Below, one piece after another: positions 11,979 through 23,468 of a stretch of 64,000 nt of DNA. Each line of letters opens with the position of its first letter. Within the stretch, counting starts at the first letter, position 1. The notes under the pieces are model-generated. The model worked only from the letters and a program-made list of their open reading frames with translations, searched no databases and was not told the origin of the DNA. Position numbers and translations under genes: made by a program. The stretch spans positions 304,165 through 368,164 of the forward strand of contig NW_017567007.1 in NCBI RefSeq assembly GCF_001661265.1, read 5' to 3'. Origin of the DNA: Saitoella complicata NRRL Y-17804 (lineage: Eukaryota > Ascomycota > Saitoellomycetes > Saitoellales > Saitoellaceae).

Positions 11979-12213
11979 GAGCGTCTAAGGGGTGTCGGGC
12001 AAGAAAAGGTCGACTCGTACGACGGCGACTGTGTGTGTCTCGGACCGCCAGGGGTTAGGCTCATCCATCGCAGGAAGACCCTGCACTCACCATCGCCAAT
12101 CAATTAATGGCAAAGGTAATGGAGTCGAAGATGTTTGATATATTCCATTCGGAAATGCTGAATATTTCGTGAAAAACGCCGGTATCCAATCCTCAATCCT
12201 TAGTCCTTAGTCC

Positions 12214-15200
12214 TCAAGAAAACACCTTGATAACGCCGCTTCTGTCCGCCGTCACAACCATCCCATAGGGTAAATCCAAGAAAGCAATATCAGATACTAC
12301 ATCCTGATGATTATGCAGCAGATTCTCCAACGCTGCTGTCCGTGATATCTTCACCGCCGTTCTCTTCTCACTTGATGCCTTCTCCACGTAATACCTTGGC
12401 TTGACCTTCGATTCAGGAGACTGTTCGTAGGTTGGGTCAGCCTCGCCAGACTCCTGTCCGGTGATGATGAGAGACTCTACCACCTTGCTCTGATCCCAAA
12501 AGCGCACCTTCCGATCATATCCAGCCGCAACCAGGAAAACCCGTAACTGCTCCGTCCCGTCATTCGTGTGATACGTATCACACCCAGCAACCATAGCCCT
12601 CGGACTCCTATCCACCCCTGAACTACCCGCAGACCCCGTCGAATCCAACGAGGACCCCTTAGCATTCCCATTCCTAGTATACATCTCCAACATCATCGGC
12701 GGCTCCTGCTCCTCATCAACCCTCACCGCCCTATACTCCCACGACTCCCTCCCGTTCAACACCTTCATCACCTCCAAACACCTATCATCGGCCATATTCC
12801 ACAGCGTGATTTCATCGTCACCTGTTCCGCCAGCGACATATACAGAAGACTGATACTTCTCCTTGTTTCTTTCGGGATGCTGTGTGATGCGGTGAATCGG
12901 GGCGGAACCGATACTCCATGCCTTCAAGCGGAGAAGGAAGCGTAGGTCCCAGACATCCAACACACCTCGCGAGGTACCGACAAGTAGCCACGCCCGCCTC
13001 CTGTCAATACAGAAACATGTGATGTTCCCATGCTGCGGTGGATTATCCAGCGTATACAACACCTCCATGCTCACAACATCCACCGCCAATATCCGACAAC
13101 GATTCGTCGCAATAATGATAATGCTGCTCTGATCCTGCTGGAAGTGCTCGATCCAAACCGCATACTCCCCATCGTCGAGCATATGCTTCCTCAACACTCT
13201 TAGCTTCCCATACTGCGAAAGTCCAGTCTTCGGGTTGAAACCGTACTCAGCCCGCACGACGTCGATACTCCCATCATCTCCTGCACTTATGAAACAATGC
13301 GTGTTCTCCACCATACACAGTGCCTTAACCTTCACGTTATTCCCCTGCCGATGAGTACACCGCGCCCGATTGAGTACGTTCTTCTCCAACCGCGACGTAT
13401 CCCAAACCTTCACCATCCCATCATCCGAAGCAGTAAGGAAGAACGCACTATCCGGCGCCACAACAACACGATTAACACCCCCCGTATGCTCCGTAAAATG
13501 CGCGATCAAATTCCCCACCAGTCGCCAAGGTTGCTCAGCCTTCGGCTTCCCATTCGGAGTCATAATAGGTGCTGGCCGCGATGGTCGCACAATGGTTGGG
13601 CCGAACTCGAGGGGTTGTTGGCTGTAGTGCTGTGTATAGATCGTGTCCAGAAGTCTGTAGACGTTATCGTTTTGCCCGCGGTAGGTATGCGATCCACGAT
13701 GCACACCAGCCTTCTCAGATACCGGGGAACCGGTGTCCATCCGACTTACCGCCTCACTCAATGTCTTCATTGGCATGTTCACGCTTCCCATCACAGTCGC
13801 AGTTTGCATACCGGTCTCGGCAGGGGCCTTCGCTGCCTCCCGTCCCCTCGTCGACAAGCTGACCATACTCATCTTATGTTCCAAGGAATGCGTACTATGA
13901 TGGTCACTGTCGAGATTCGACACGATTTGTTGTGCAGAGACCGGGACCAACGAGCTTCGTCGACTCCCAGCAACAGACGAGAAGTTCGGCGAAACGCCGC
14001 TCCGGGGTGAAGAAGCCAATGTAGACACCGAAGGGGAGTTCTTGACGATCCGTGGTGGTGTCCCGTTGCGGCCTTCAGGAATTTTGATGGCTTCCTTGGG
14101 TAAACTACCTCCAGCGACCAAACGAGGCGTATGCCATCGCGAGTTCGGTGCAGTCAAGGTAGCGCGGCTGCCTTGTCGTCTCATGGGAGTGTCCATGGCT
14201 TTGACAGCGCCCTTCAGAGCTTCCTCCACGGAACCCGGAATAGGCGTCACAGTGCTCGGCCTCGTATCTACCACCCTCGGACTCGTTGTTCCACTTGGAT
14301 CGAGGTCAAAAAAGACGGTATTAGGGGTCATTCCAAGTTCCTTGACCATGACGACACCCCGCTTTGACGAAGAAGCACCATCGGCTTTCGACCGAGGCAT
14401 TCTCCCAACATTCGCGATGCGCCACAGATACTCCCGCAGTACGCCCAGCTTCCATTCATCCTCTCCAGCAGGCCCAGAACCGAGTTTCAAGATGCGCGCA
14501 AGCCACTGCTCATCCTCCTCAGACTTTGCGATCTTCTCAGTGAGGTCGAGCGCACCCACTGCACTCCCTCTCCTAGAATACCCAGGTCCATTCGTTCCGC
14601 CATTCCTCAACGTGCCAAATGGATTGCCGGCGCCAAAGATCTTCTGCTCACGTGCGCTTTTCCAGAATTGTGTCCGGTCCGCTCTCGATGCCCATGCCAG
14701 AGCTCCGTCAAATAACGTCCTGCTCAATGGCTTCTTTAGGTTTTCGAGCACGGTGACTTTCTCGACCCTCCCAATGTCATTCCGCAGGAAGGGCCGCACG
14801 ATGGGATACAGCATGCAATAGACATCCGCCACATCCATCCACCTGGCACATGCCGCCGTAAAGCTCGCCGATTTGACACGTATCCACGGATTCGGATGCA
14901 CCGTAAACCGCACAACAATCTTCGCAAGATCACACATCGAAGTCTTCCTCAACAACCCCAATTCAGTCACCCTCACCAGACTCGTGATAACTCTTTCGAC
15001 CACAAACTCCTCCACATCACACAAGCTCTGCACCATCAGTGGCAAGATATACTCTTCCAACCCCCTTCCACCCAAGAACGTGCCCAAACTCACGATTGCG
15101 TCGAAGAACGCACAACGGAGCATCCAATCCCTGTCGTTAAGATACGTGATCAGATGGCTGAGCAAGACATCATTCACCATCTGTGGCCCGAAAAAGACAC

Positions 15201-17013
15201 ACAAACTTGGCATATCACTCAACAACGCCCTCCTCACACACGGCTCCGGATCCGCCAACAACGCCGCCAGATGCTCCCCAAATACCTCCCTCAACTCCTG
15301 TAACCCCTCATCATAACTCTGTACCTCTCTCTGCCCCTCCCCATCCATTATCACACTCTCCGAAATCGAGCTGCCCAATCCACCGATCTCCAGAAACCTC
15401 TTCGCACTACTGACCAAACTCCCCAGAACACCAGCATACGCCGCCCGCACCCCTGGTTCGCGATCCGCCACTACCCCTCTAAAAATCAGAATCAGATACT
15501 CCATGAAAACCCCCCGATTCGCTTCACCCACAATCTGAACTCTCTCCAGCACCGCCGCAACCGTGCGTAAAGCGGCGATCCGGACTATTGGGACTTTATC
15601 GTAGATGAGAGAACACGCATAGGGGATACTTCGGTCCATGATGGATTCGGAGGTGAGATAGGGGGAGAGGGCGATGACGAGGTCGAGGGTGTGGAGGCGT
15701 GGTGGAGGGTTGGATGTATTCCGGAGACTTGAGGTGAGCAATGTTAGGAAGAGCAGAGCCCCAGTGTCTGGTGGGAGCGATCTTGGTGCTGGCAGTGGTG
15801 TTGGCGGGTAGTTGGGAATGCTCAGATGTACCGGCAACGGTGTCGTCCGCGGTCTTGACACGACGTCACCTCCCGCATTCATTCCCGCACTCGGTCCAAA
15901 CCCCAAAAAGAACGAGATCTTGTCGAAATCATGCCATATCCGCTCAATCCTCTCATCCGCCTCCTTCTCCCATAACCCATCCTCCCCTGCATCTCCCTCA
16001 ACCGAAGCCAACTTCCCACCCCTCCCAGCTCCAGCCTCGGTGATACTCGCCAAATACCTATGCAAAAAGTTCCCAAAGTAATCCGGGAAAGCGCGGTTCG
16101 TCCACTGCTCCAAATACTCCGCTGCGCTCAACCTCTTGCTCGGGTCCACATTAATCATATCCTTGACCAAACTCCGAATATGCGGATCGTCGATTTTGTC
16201 GATATAGTTCGGTATGGGATCATACTCCCCCTTCCGATACGCAAAGAGCTGGGAAAGCGTGAAGAGCGGCGTACCCTCCAAGAACATCTCCGCAATAACA
16301 CACCCGACACTAAAGACATCCATCGCATCCGTCACTCCTACCCCCTCCTTATTCTGCGCCTTCACCTCATCAGCCGGCACGAATCGTTCAGGCGCGATGT
16401 AGCATACTCTCCTCCCACCCGTATCGAAATAAAATCCAAAATCGGCGGGGTTGTCGGAGGGAAGGTATGTCGGTTTATAAATCGTGCAGAAATCAACAAG
16501 ATACGCCCAATTCCACGTTGTCACACAGACATTCTCCGTCTTGATATCACCGTGGTGAATCCCTTTCTCATGGCAATCCCGTAGCGCGCACAAAAGCTGG
16601 TAGGCTATCCACCTCTTCTCAATCGTTTCCAGGAAAGGACGAGTGGAGATACGGTCGTAAAGCGAGTTGAAAAAGAATTGTCGGATGAGGTACCCAGCGC
16701 GTTCCGTCTCCAACACATGCAAGAACGGATACGCATTAGGAACATCCAACAACGCCCTCTGCTCCCTCCTCAGCCGATCCGTAACACTCTTTAACGTCGT
16801 CGTACCTGTACCATTTCCAGTTCCCGAAGCTGGCACAGGCTTGATGAACACCTTTACGACAACCGGGCCACTCTTGTGCCGTGCGCGAACGGTTTTGAGA
16901 AAACGTGCGGAGGAGAGGGATTTTTCGTACGAGATTGAGCCGATCTCGGCGATGAAGGAGTCGAGGGAGGCGGTTGCGGAGGAGGGGGTTGTTGAGGAGA
17001 ACGTTGCGCCCAT
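12214..17013 (-). CDS. VPS15: Serine/threonine protein kinase VPS15, PI3-kinase regulatory subunit
   Basis: 1,599-aa single-exon protein. Vps15 anchors and activates the PI3-kinase Vps34 in autophagy and endosomal sorting. The N-terminus MGATFSS is a good N-myristoylation signal. The kinase domain (about residues 25-315) has the Vps15-type catalytic loop HGDIKTEN and a DFC in place of DFG, followed by CYIAPERF; human PIK3R4 has DFA at this site, so the substitution is normal for the family. HEAT repeats fill about residues 400-790. A Ser/Pro/Thr-rich linker follows (about 850-1160), then a WD40 propeller (about 1210-1599) ending in TADRSGVIKVFS. Confidence 0.96.
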   Translation of the reverse strand: MGATFSSTTPSSATASLDSFIAEIGSISYEKSLSSARFLKTVRARHKSGPVVVKVFIKPVPASGTGNGTGTTTLKSVTDRLRREQRALLDVPNAYPFLHVLETERAGYLIRQFFFNSLYDRISTRPFLETIEKRWIAYQLLCALRDCHEKGIHHGDIKTENVCVTTWNWAYLVDFCTIYKPTYLPSDNPADFGFYFDTGGRRVCYIAPERFVPADEVKAQNKEGVGVTDAMDVFSVGCVIAEMFLEGTPLFTLSQLFAYRKGEYDPIPNYIDKIDDPHIRSLVKDMINVDPSKRLSAAEYLEQWTNRAFPDYFGNFLHRYLASITEAGAGRGGKLASVEGDAGEDGLWEKEADERIERIWHDFDKISFFLGFGPSAGMNAGGDVVSRPRTTPLPVHLSIPNYPPTPLPAPRSLPPDTGALLFLTLLTSSLRNTSNPPPRLHTLDLVIALSPYLTSESIMDRSIPYACSLIYDKVPIVRIAALRTVAAVLERVQIVGEANRGVFMEYLILIFRGVVADREPGVRAAYAGVLGSLVSSAKRFLEIGGLGSSISESVIMDGEGQREVQSYDEGLQELREVFGEHLAALLADPEPCVRRALLSDMPSLCVFFGPQMVNDVLLSHLITYLNDRDWMLRCAFFDAIVSLGTFLGGRGLEEYILPLMVQSLCDVEEFVVERVITSLVRVTELGLLRKTSMCDLAKIVVRFTVHPNPWIRVKSASFTAACARWMDVADVYCMLYPIVRPFLRNDIGRVEKVTVLENLKKPLSRTLFDGALAWASRADRTQFWKSAREQKIFGAGNPFGTLRNGGTNGPGYSRRGSAVGALDLTEKIAKSEEDEQWLARILKLGSGPAGEDEWKLGVLREYLWRIANVGRMPRSKADGASSSKRGVVMVKELGMTPNTVFFDLDPSGTTSPRVVDTRPSTVTPIPGSVEEALKGAVKAMDTPMRRQGSRATLTAPNSRWHTPRLVAGGSLPKEAIKIPEGRNGTPPRIVKNSPSVSTLASSPRSGVSPNFSSVAGSRRSSLVPVSAQQIVSNLDSDHHSTHSLEHKMSMVSLSTRGREAAKAPAETGMQTATVMGSVNMPMKTLSEAVSRMDTGSPVSEKAGVHRGSHTYRGQNDNVYRLLDTIYTQHYSQQPLEFGPTIVRPSRPAPIMTPNGKPKAEQPWRLVGNLIAHFTEHTGGVNRVVVAPDSAFFLTASDDGMVKVWDTSRLEKNVLNRARCTHRQGNNVKVKALCMVENTHCFISAGDDGSIDVVRAEYGFNPKTGLSQYGKLRVLRKHMLDDGEYAVWIEHFQQDQSSIIIIATNRCRILAVDVVSMEVLYTLDNPPQHGNITCFCIDRRRAWLLVGTSRGVLDVWDLRFLLRLKAWSIGSAPIHRITQHPERNKEKYQSSVYVAGGTGDDEITLWNMADDRCLEVMKVLNGRESWEYRAVRVDEEQEPPMMLEMYTRNGNAKGSSLDSTGSAGSSGVDRSPRAMVAGCDTYHTNDGTEQLRVFLVAAGYDRKVRFWDQSKVVESLIITGQESGEADPTYEQSPESKVKPRYYVEKASSEKRTAVKISRTAALENLLHNHQDVVSDIAFLDLPYGMVVTADRSGVIKVFS

Positions 17014-17440
17014 GACGGTCGTACGCGTCGCGTTGGTTTACTGATAAATGTTATGATGTGATCGCTGTAGTTGATGCTTTCGATTCAGTCGTATGAAGTT
17101 GAACACATCCCTCCTCGAGGGTTTGGTGGTTTGTTTTGTCGTCGCCGTAGCTGGGTTGTACGAGTCTACGCCATCTTGCATGGGATATAGGCACACAGCA
17201 GGGTCAACATCGATAAGCATAAATGGGGATGATGAAGGTACTCGTTCTTTATCCCATATTTGTCTTGATTTATCTGCATCTACCTTGCCAAGCGGCTGGC
17301 GTTCTCTCCCGGGCTCCGTGTCTTCATGTTTCTCCACTCCAGCTCCATGACAGCACATACTCAGCCAAGACCACCTCCTTGTTCCTTGACATCCATACAC
17401 TGTCTTTCTTTCCTACCAAACCTCATCCCGTGGTGCCATG
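17014..17440. other. Intergenic, VPS15 upstream region
   Basis: 427 bp between the VPS15 start and the stop of the downstream-lying SDR gene on the same strand. It should contain the VPS15 promoter. No further feature is supported. Confidence 0.5.
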
Positions 17441-18401
17441 TCACCACTCCTTAACCACCCCCTCATGCCACCACCCCCCAGTGACCCCCCCAACATCCCC
17501 CACCGCCAACCTAACCGGCAACTCCGCCCCCTCCTCCGCACTCTGCGTCGCATTCTCACCCGCCATATCCGTCCGACACCATCCCGGACAACAAGCATTA
17601 ACCAAAACCTTATCCTCCTCCTTCCCCTTTCCTTTGCCCGCAAGCTGTACGTTCTGGAGGCGACGTGCGAGGACTTTGGTGTAGGCAGTCACCCCAATTT
17701 TAGATACAGCGTAAGCTTGTTTCGGCCACCCGCCTTCGAGACAGCGGTCTGCGCTGACGTCTGTTTGGAATTTCTTGAGGAGGGCCAATAATCCTTCTTC
17801 GGTGAGTGCCGGATCACGGAATGCTGCGCGGAGGGCGGGATCGCGGAGGCGGACGAGCATGCCGGAGCCGGAGGAAATATTTACGATTCGTGCTTCACGG
17901 CCAGTAGCTCGAAGAAGAGGTAGGAGAATGGTAGTGACGCGGATCGTGCCGTAGAAGTTGACAGCCAAGGTGCCCCGGACGACTTCCTCGTCAAACGCAT
18001 CCCCCTTCCACGCAACGCCCGCGTTATTCACCAATACATCTACATACCCATGCGTCACCTGCAGAAACTTCTTGAATTCCTCACAGCTTTCTGTGGATGT
18101 GATGTCGAGTGCGTGGAATTTGATAATAGCGTGAGGGGATCGGAGGGTGAGGAGGGAGGTGTAGGTGGCGTGGCCGAGGGCGGGGTCGCGGGCTGTCAAG
18201 TAGATGATTCGAGTGGGTGCGCCGGGGGTATGGGGTTGAGTGAGAAGTTTCTTGACGATTGCGGCGCCGATGCCTTTGTTCTAGAGAGAAGATCAGTACT
18301 TCAACGGAAAAGAGGTCGCCTCGTGCTTCGCAAAGCAGAGGCGGGAACTGGGAGGAACGCACGGCACCGGTAACAACGATGACTTTCGGAGATGCGGGCA
18401 T
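17441..18401 (-). CDS. Short-chain dehydrogenase/reductase, carbonyl-reductase-like
   Basis: NADPH-dependent SDR of the CBR1-like group, probably reducing carbonyl compounds; the substrate is unknown. Exons 18401-18363 and 18280-17441 are joined over an 82-nt intron (donor GTGCGT, acceptor TCTCTAG), giving 292 aa. Splicing restores the cofactor motif TGANKGIG (TGxxxGxG). The NNAG motif, the active-site Ser in NISSGSG and the YAVSK catalytic pair (YxxxK) are all present, followed by CCPGWCRTDM, typical of carbonyl reductases. It is divergent to the fungalysin gene with a 459-bp shared upstream region. Confidence 0.9.
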
Positions 18402-18747
18402 GATTCTAACGTTCTCAATGGCAATTGCGAGTTCGAGTTCGAGGACGGTACGATGTGCTTCAATCTCGAGGCCGCGGTTAAATAAGCTTATTCCGCGCAC
18501 GGTCCGGATCCGCCAGAGCCGCTGAACATGCCGTCATTATCGGAATGGACAGGGTAGTCAAAGAGAGCGTTTTCTCATTGAACTTTCGATGAAACTTGGT
18601 AAATCCTGCGCAGTTTGCCATGTACAATCTCCATCAGGACTCACGCTTACCGGTATCGATATACGCTGTGCCTATCAACCCCCGCATTCTGAGTAGCGGC
18701 TGATACAGTCCCGACAAGAGACGCGCACGTAATCCACCACCAGCCCC

Positions 18748-18753
18748 TATAAG
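18748..18753 (+). promoter_or_regulatory. Probable TATA box of the fungalysin gene
   Basis: TATAAG lies 108 bp upstream of the fungalysin ATG, in a GC-rich context, at a typical distance for a TATA-type fungal promoter. It is the only feature I can point to in the 18402-18860 divergent intergenic region. Confidence 0.5.
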
Positions 18754-18860
18754 AAGGCCCCCTCCATCTCCATTGACCCATCATCTACGAACACGCAGCA
18801 TTTATCCCCGAGAACATCGTCATCTGAACCTGGAAGAATTGTATAAGGAAGAGGATTAAG

Positions 18861-21069
18861 ATGAAGATCTCTCTTTTGGCCACCGCTGCCGTCTTGGCCG
18901 GTGGTGTTCTCGCTCATGGTAGCGGGCATAAGCGTCCGGAGATTGGACATGGCATTCACCCGCCTCAAGCCGTGAGTCTCAGCTCTCCCGCACTATCCTC
19001 CTTCACCACTAACCCACTATATGCAGTCCTTCCACGCTTTGAGCACCAGCTCCCCCCTCCTCTCTTCCTTCGCCGCTCTGAACACCGAGACTGAACCCCT
19101 CGACGTAGCACGAGCTTTCCTCGCACACCAAGGCATCGACAAGAACGAGTACAAACTCGTTGATGATTGGTACACGGATCTCCACACGGGTGTCACGCAC
19201 ATGTATTTCCGCCAAGTCGTCGACGGAATCGAGGTTCTTAACGGAGACATCAACCTCAACATCATGGGTGACGGAACCATCTTGTCCTATGGGTCATCGT
19301 TCTACACCGGCGCCAAACCCCAAGGCGCGGGCCGTGGTTTGATGGGGAGTGTCCAGAAATTCTTCGGCTTGGAGGAGGATAAGGTCGTCAGTCCAACCAC
19401 CGCCCTCCACGGCCTCATGTCCCATCTCCGTCTTCCCCTCACAGCCTCGAATGACATTACGATTACGCCGACTTCCACATTCTCCGGTTCTGAACCAATT
19501 TTCCACCTCGAGAATGTCCCAGGTGCCCTGAAGCCTGCAAAGGCGCATAGGGCGTATTACCAGACCGCGGTACAGAACCCGCGGACGGGGGTCTGGGAGT
19601 CGGGGTTGAAGTTGGTGTGGGCTGTCGAGGTCGATTTGGGTGATCACTGGGTTTCGTCCGCCGTGGATGCAGTGACAGGGAAGGAGGTATTGGGCGTCGT
19701 CGATTGGGTGTCTGACGCCTCCTACAACGTCTTCCCCCTCGGTACCAACGACCCAGAGGAGGGACCTAGGGTGTTGTTGAAGAATCCCCATGATTTGGTT
19801 GCCAGCCCGTTTGGGTGGCATGGAACGAGCGCCAACACGACGAGTCACGATACGACGGGAAACAATGTGTGGGCACAGGCGAATCCGAGTGGCGGGTATG
19901 AATGGAAGGAACTACCGCGCCCCAAATCAAAGAAATTGGACTTTGATTTCCGGTACAACGAGACAATGGAACCGAAATCCTACGTCGACGCCGCCGTCAC
20001 CAACCTCTTCTACGTCAACAACGCCATCCACGACCTCTTCTACCGCTACGGCTTCACTGAAGCCGCAGGAAACTTCCAGACCGAGAATTTTGGCCGTGGA
20101 GGTCGGGGCGGGGATTGTGTCATTGCGAATGCGCAGGATGGGAGTGGGTACGATAACGCTAACTTTGCTACGCCGCCAGATGGACAGAATGGACGGATGA
20201 GGATGTATGTGTGGGATCAGACCAAGCCGTTCCGTGATGGGGATATGGAAAGTGGGATTGTTATCCACGAGTACTGTCACGGACTCTCGACCCGTCTTAC
20301 GGGTGGACCTATGAACTCCAATTGTCTGGGATGGGGTGAAGCTGGCGGCATGGGCGAAGGTTGGGGAGACTTTTTCGCGACGGTGTTGAGGATGATGCAT
20401 ACCGACACCCACAAAGCCGAATTCGGAATGGGCGAGTACGCGAATGGCGGAGAGGGCATCAGGAATTATATGTATTCACGCTCAAAGGAGCACAACAAGG
20501 ATACATACGCGAGTTGTGATAAACCGGGGTATTGGGGCGTCCATGCCAAGGGCGAGGTCTGGGCTGAGATGTTGTACGAGGTTTTGTGGAATTTGGTTGA
20601 CGAGCATGGATTTTCTCCATACCTCTTGCCTCCCGTTGACCACAACACTACCGATATGAGGGAGGGAGCTGTCGGGACTCCGTTCTCCGTTGAGGGCAAG
20701 AACAAGAAACTCCCCAACGCCGAGGCATTCTTCCACCCCAACACAACAATCCCAGCACACGGAAACACCCTCGCCCTCCAACTCGTCATCGACGGTCTCA
20801 AACTCCAGCCCTGTCGTCCCTCGTTCGCTGAAGCGCGTGACGCGATCATCGCGGCTGATCTCGCACTTACCGGAGGAGAGAATAAGTGTGCCATTTGGAA
20901 GGGGTTTGCGAAGAGGGGGTTGGGAGTCGGTGCGAAGTTGGTTGGGGGAACGCCGTGGGGTGGAGGGGTTAGGGAAGAGAGTCGGGATGTGCCGGGGGGG
21001 TGTGAGAGGAAGAAGGGTGGAAAGGGTGGGAAGGGAAAGAAGGGAGGGAAGAAGGAGGAGATGAAGTAG
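18861..21069 (+). CDS. Extracellular metalloproteinase, fungalysin (M36)
   Basis: Secreted zinc endopeptidase with an inhibitory propeptide. Exons 18861-18971 and 19027-21069 (55-nt intron, donor GTGAGT) give 717 aa. A signal peptide is clear (MKISLLATAAVLAGGVLA). Residues about 60-270 form the FTP propeptide and the catalytic domain follows, with HEYCH at about 451-455 and the downstream glutamate in GEGWGDF. The family is usually about 630 aa; the excess is mainly a C-terminal tail of about 25 residues made almost wholly of Gly, Lys and Glu after GGCERKK, which I do not know from other fungalysins. Such enzymes break down extracellular protein for nutrition or host tissue. Confidence 0.94.
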
Positions 21070-21400
21070 ACTGATACTTTCCAGGGATAGTATCGATGCG
21101 GATTACAGGGTGATTCGGCTTTATATGGGGTTCGGTATGTGGGGCGGTTCATGAGGTGTCTTTTGTTTGTCATGGCTTAGTTTGGTTTTATTGGTGGTTC
21201 TATATGGCTTTGGTGCAATTCATTTGCTTAACGATACTGGCTGCACATCTTTCCTATACGTTTCCCAATCGGGCTTTTTCGTCGTTACAGGGGGGAAACG
21301 TATGTAACCCCACACCTCCACGCCATGACCGCCCTCAAGGCCTTGACAAATGACTTGACGAAGCTATGCAAAAGCAGAAAGATCGTCTCTAACTTGGTTG
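21070..21400. other. Intergenic after fungalysin
   Basis: 331 bp that should hold the fungalysin 3' UTR and the promoter of the next gene. Short ORFs here are not credible. Confidence 0.5.
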
Positions 21401-22366
21401 ATGGTTCGGATGATGGTCGGTCCTGTTGTGTCTACACAGACTAAGCTTCTGCTGAACAGGACTTCTACCCGTCCTTCTTGGGCTCAGGGTAGCATATCTG
21501 GTGGATTGTATGGATATGGATGAACAGGTGGCGGTGAAGATCGTTGCTGTGCTGAGAAAAGTGCGTGGTTTTCTTCTTCGCATCGTCGTTCGTTGACAGA
21601 AGCTGACAAGTGACGCGTACAGCACTCTGGAAATGAGAGCATTATGGCTCTGGTACTGAGTGCGGGTGATAGGTATATGGATCAGACGTTCATCGTGAAT
21701 GAGAGTATATACAGAACTGAGTACGGAGACGATGGATATGTGTCGCCGATATTGGCTACGTTACCGGCGTTGTACCGTGTAGAAGGTGTCGCAAAGGATT
21801 ATCTGCTGCGACGGATGAGTGCGGCATTGAATACCTGCCTTGCTACTGCTAACATGGACGGGTCCTCTGTGGCTGTCCATCCGCTGGAAAAGTCATCGCA
21901 AGACCCTCAGCCGCCAGTGCCGGAGCTATGTACAGAAGGAGAACGGGCATGCTCTGCCCCTGTGCCTTCCGTTGCCATCGCGGGCTGGCTACTTGGATAT
22001 CCAGTCATTTATTGGCCTACAGAGGGTGAATCTAGTGCTTTAGTACTGTCAGGTGCACAGCTCCGTGTCTGGCACGTCGGGGTGCGGAAGCGTGGGGAAG
22101 AAAGTGTGGCCATGCAATGGTCGTGTCCCGAGTGGTTGCACACCGCTACTGAAGCTGGTCATGATTCAACACGTCTTGTCGTATGGGAAGAGTTGGATAG
22201 GAGGCATACGGAGATTGGCGAGAGATGGCGACGAAAGATAGGGGAGTTGGAGAATGGGTGTTGGGAGCTGAGAGTACTTGAAGAGTGGACTGGACGGAAT
22301 GGAAGAGGAGAAGAAGGTGTGATATTGGGTAATGAGAACCGGGTCCAGTATGGTATCAATTTATAG
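21401..22366 (+). CDS. C1orf74/DUF4504-like protein (tentative)
   Basis: Proposed exons are 21401-21419, 21460-21560 and 21623-22366, giving 287 aa. The second intron (62 nt, donor GTGCGT, acceptor GTACAG) is convincing because it joins KIVAVLRK to HSGNESIMALVLSAGD in frame. The first (40 nt, donor GTCCTG) and its 19-nt exon are less sure. The core has GWLLGYPVIYW and a C-terminal helical segment ending NRVQYGINL. The size and the GYPVIY motif recall the poorly characterised C1orf74/UPF0739 family (human member about 270 aa), but I cannot verify this. Function unknown. It converges with the J-protein gene, 38 bp away. Confidence 0.65.
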
Positions 22367-22404
22367 CGCTTCCATCATGGTGATTATGTCCTGCTCGTGT
22401 ACTC

Positions 22405-23309
22405 TCATACGTGTGCCGTCGCGGCATGCTCCCCCGACGACGGCGGTGGTGGCAGCGCTCTTATCCGTGTCTGCTCATGCACCCCATTCCTACACACCTC
22501 CGGCTCCCTCAACTTCCACTCCTTAATCTGCCCCTCGTGCAGTAACCTCGCCAACTCAATCTGCTGATCCTTATTCAGACCTTGTGGCCTCCTCCTCGCT
22601 TCAGCCAAATTCCGTGCAGCCTCCATATGGGCTTTATCCGCCCCAAGCCTTAATACTTCGGACGTGCTGCCAACTATGTACAGCTGAAATCCCGTGAATA
22701 TGAAAACAATAAGTACAATGAAAGCGGCGAAATTCCCGTGAGACATATAGACGGGGTCCTTCTGCAGCTTCTCTTCGGGATAGTAATGTTCCCAAGCCGC
22801 AGCACCCATGCCATTTGATCTTTTGTGCTTGATCTCGCTCTTCCATGCACCCATGAAACTTGGGTTATAATCCGGCTGTGCATACCCCCGGTTCATCTTC
22901 TTCTCGGGACTGTGCCAGCCGAAGCCGTATGCGTCGTAGCTCCGCCGTTTGCTTGGCGATGAGAGGATTTTGTAGGCTTCCTGGAGCATGTGGAATTGAT
23001 TTGAGCTGCCTCCGCGGTCGGGATGGTGTTGTAGGACGAGTACGCGGTAACGTGTCTTGATGTCGGCTGGGGTTGAAGTTTGGGTAAGATGGAAGATATC
23101 GTATGGCTTGAGAAGAAAGTTAGTAAGTGTTTTCACGAAACCACAGTGGCATCACGTACATCGGGATTTGGCTTCGTTGGCCATGCCAGATCATCAGGGA
23201 CAGTCGAAGCCCATCGCTTGTGATACACGATCCCGTACGGCTGTTGTAATGACCGAACCTCAAAGAACGACCTTCTCAGTGCCCTCAGGGAGGTATACAC
23301 CCGATTCAT
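22405..23309 (-). CDS. Mitochondrial J-domain protein
   Basis: Hsp70 co-chaperone. Exons 23309-23160 and 23106-22405 are joined over a 53-nt intron with a TTACTAAC branch site, giving 283 aa. The N-terminus MNRVYTSLRALRRSFF is Arg-rich and lacks acidic residues, as in mitochondrial presequences. Splicing rebuilds the J-domain start NPDPYDIFHL; the catalytic HPD lies in QHHPDRGG. A hydrophobic segment (FAAFIVLIVFIFTGFQLYIV) about 150 residues in predicts one membrane span, followed by a soluble Arg/Glu-rich tail. An upstream in-frame ATG at 23393 would add 28 residues. I cannot assign it to a named yeast J-protein. Confidence 0.88.
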
Positions 23310-23468
23310 GGTATCCTGTCCTCCGATGAAGACGAGGGAGATACCTTGCGGGAAGTGTTGATATCGATACGGAATTGCCGATCTATTTCCCAATTTGGCA
23401 TGTCTTCGTTACAGGCAATTTTGACGTACTCTACCATAACGCGACAACAAAAATAAACCCTTCCGACC

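Noticed and set aside
12214-17013. DFC in place of DFG in VPS15 as a sign of a broken kinase
   Set aside because: The family normally departs from DFG (human PIK3R4 has DFA); the catalytic loop HGDIKTEN is intact.
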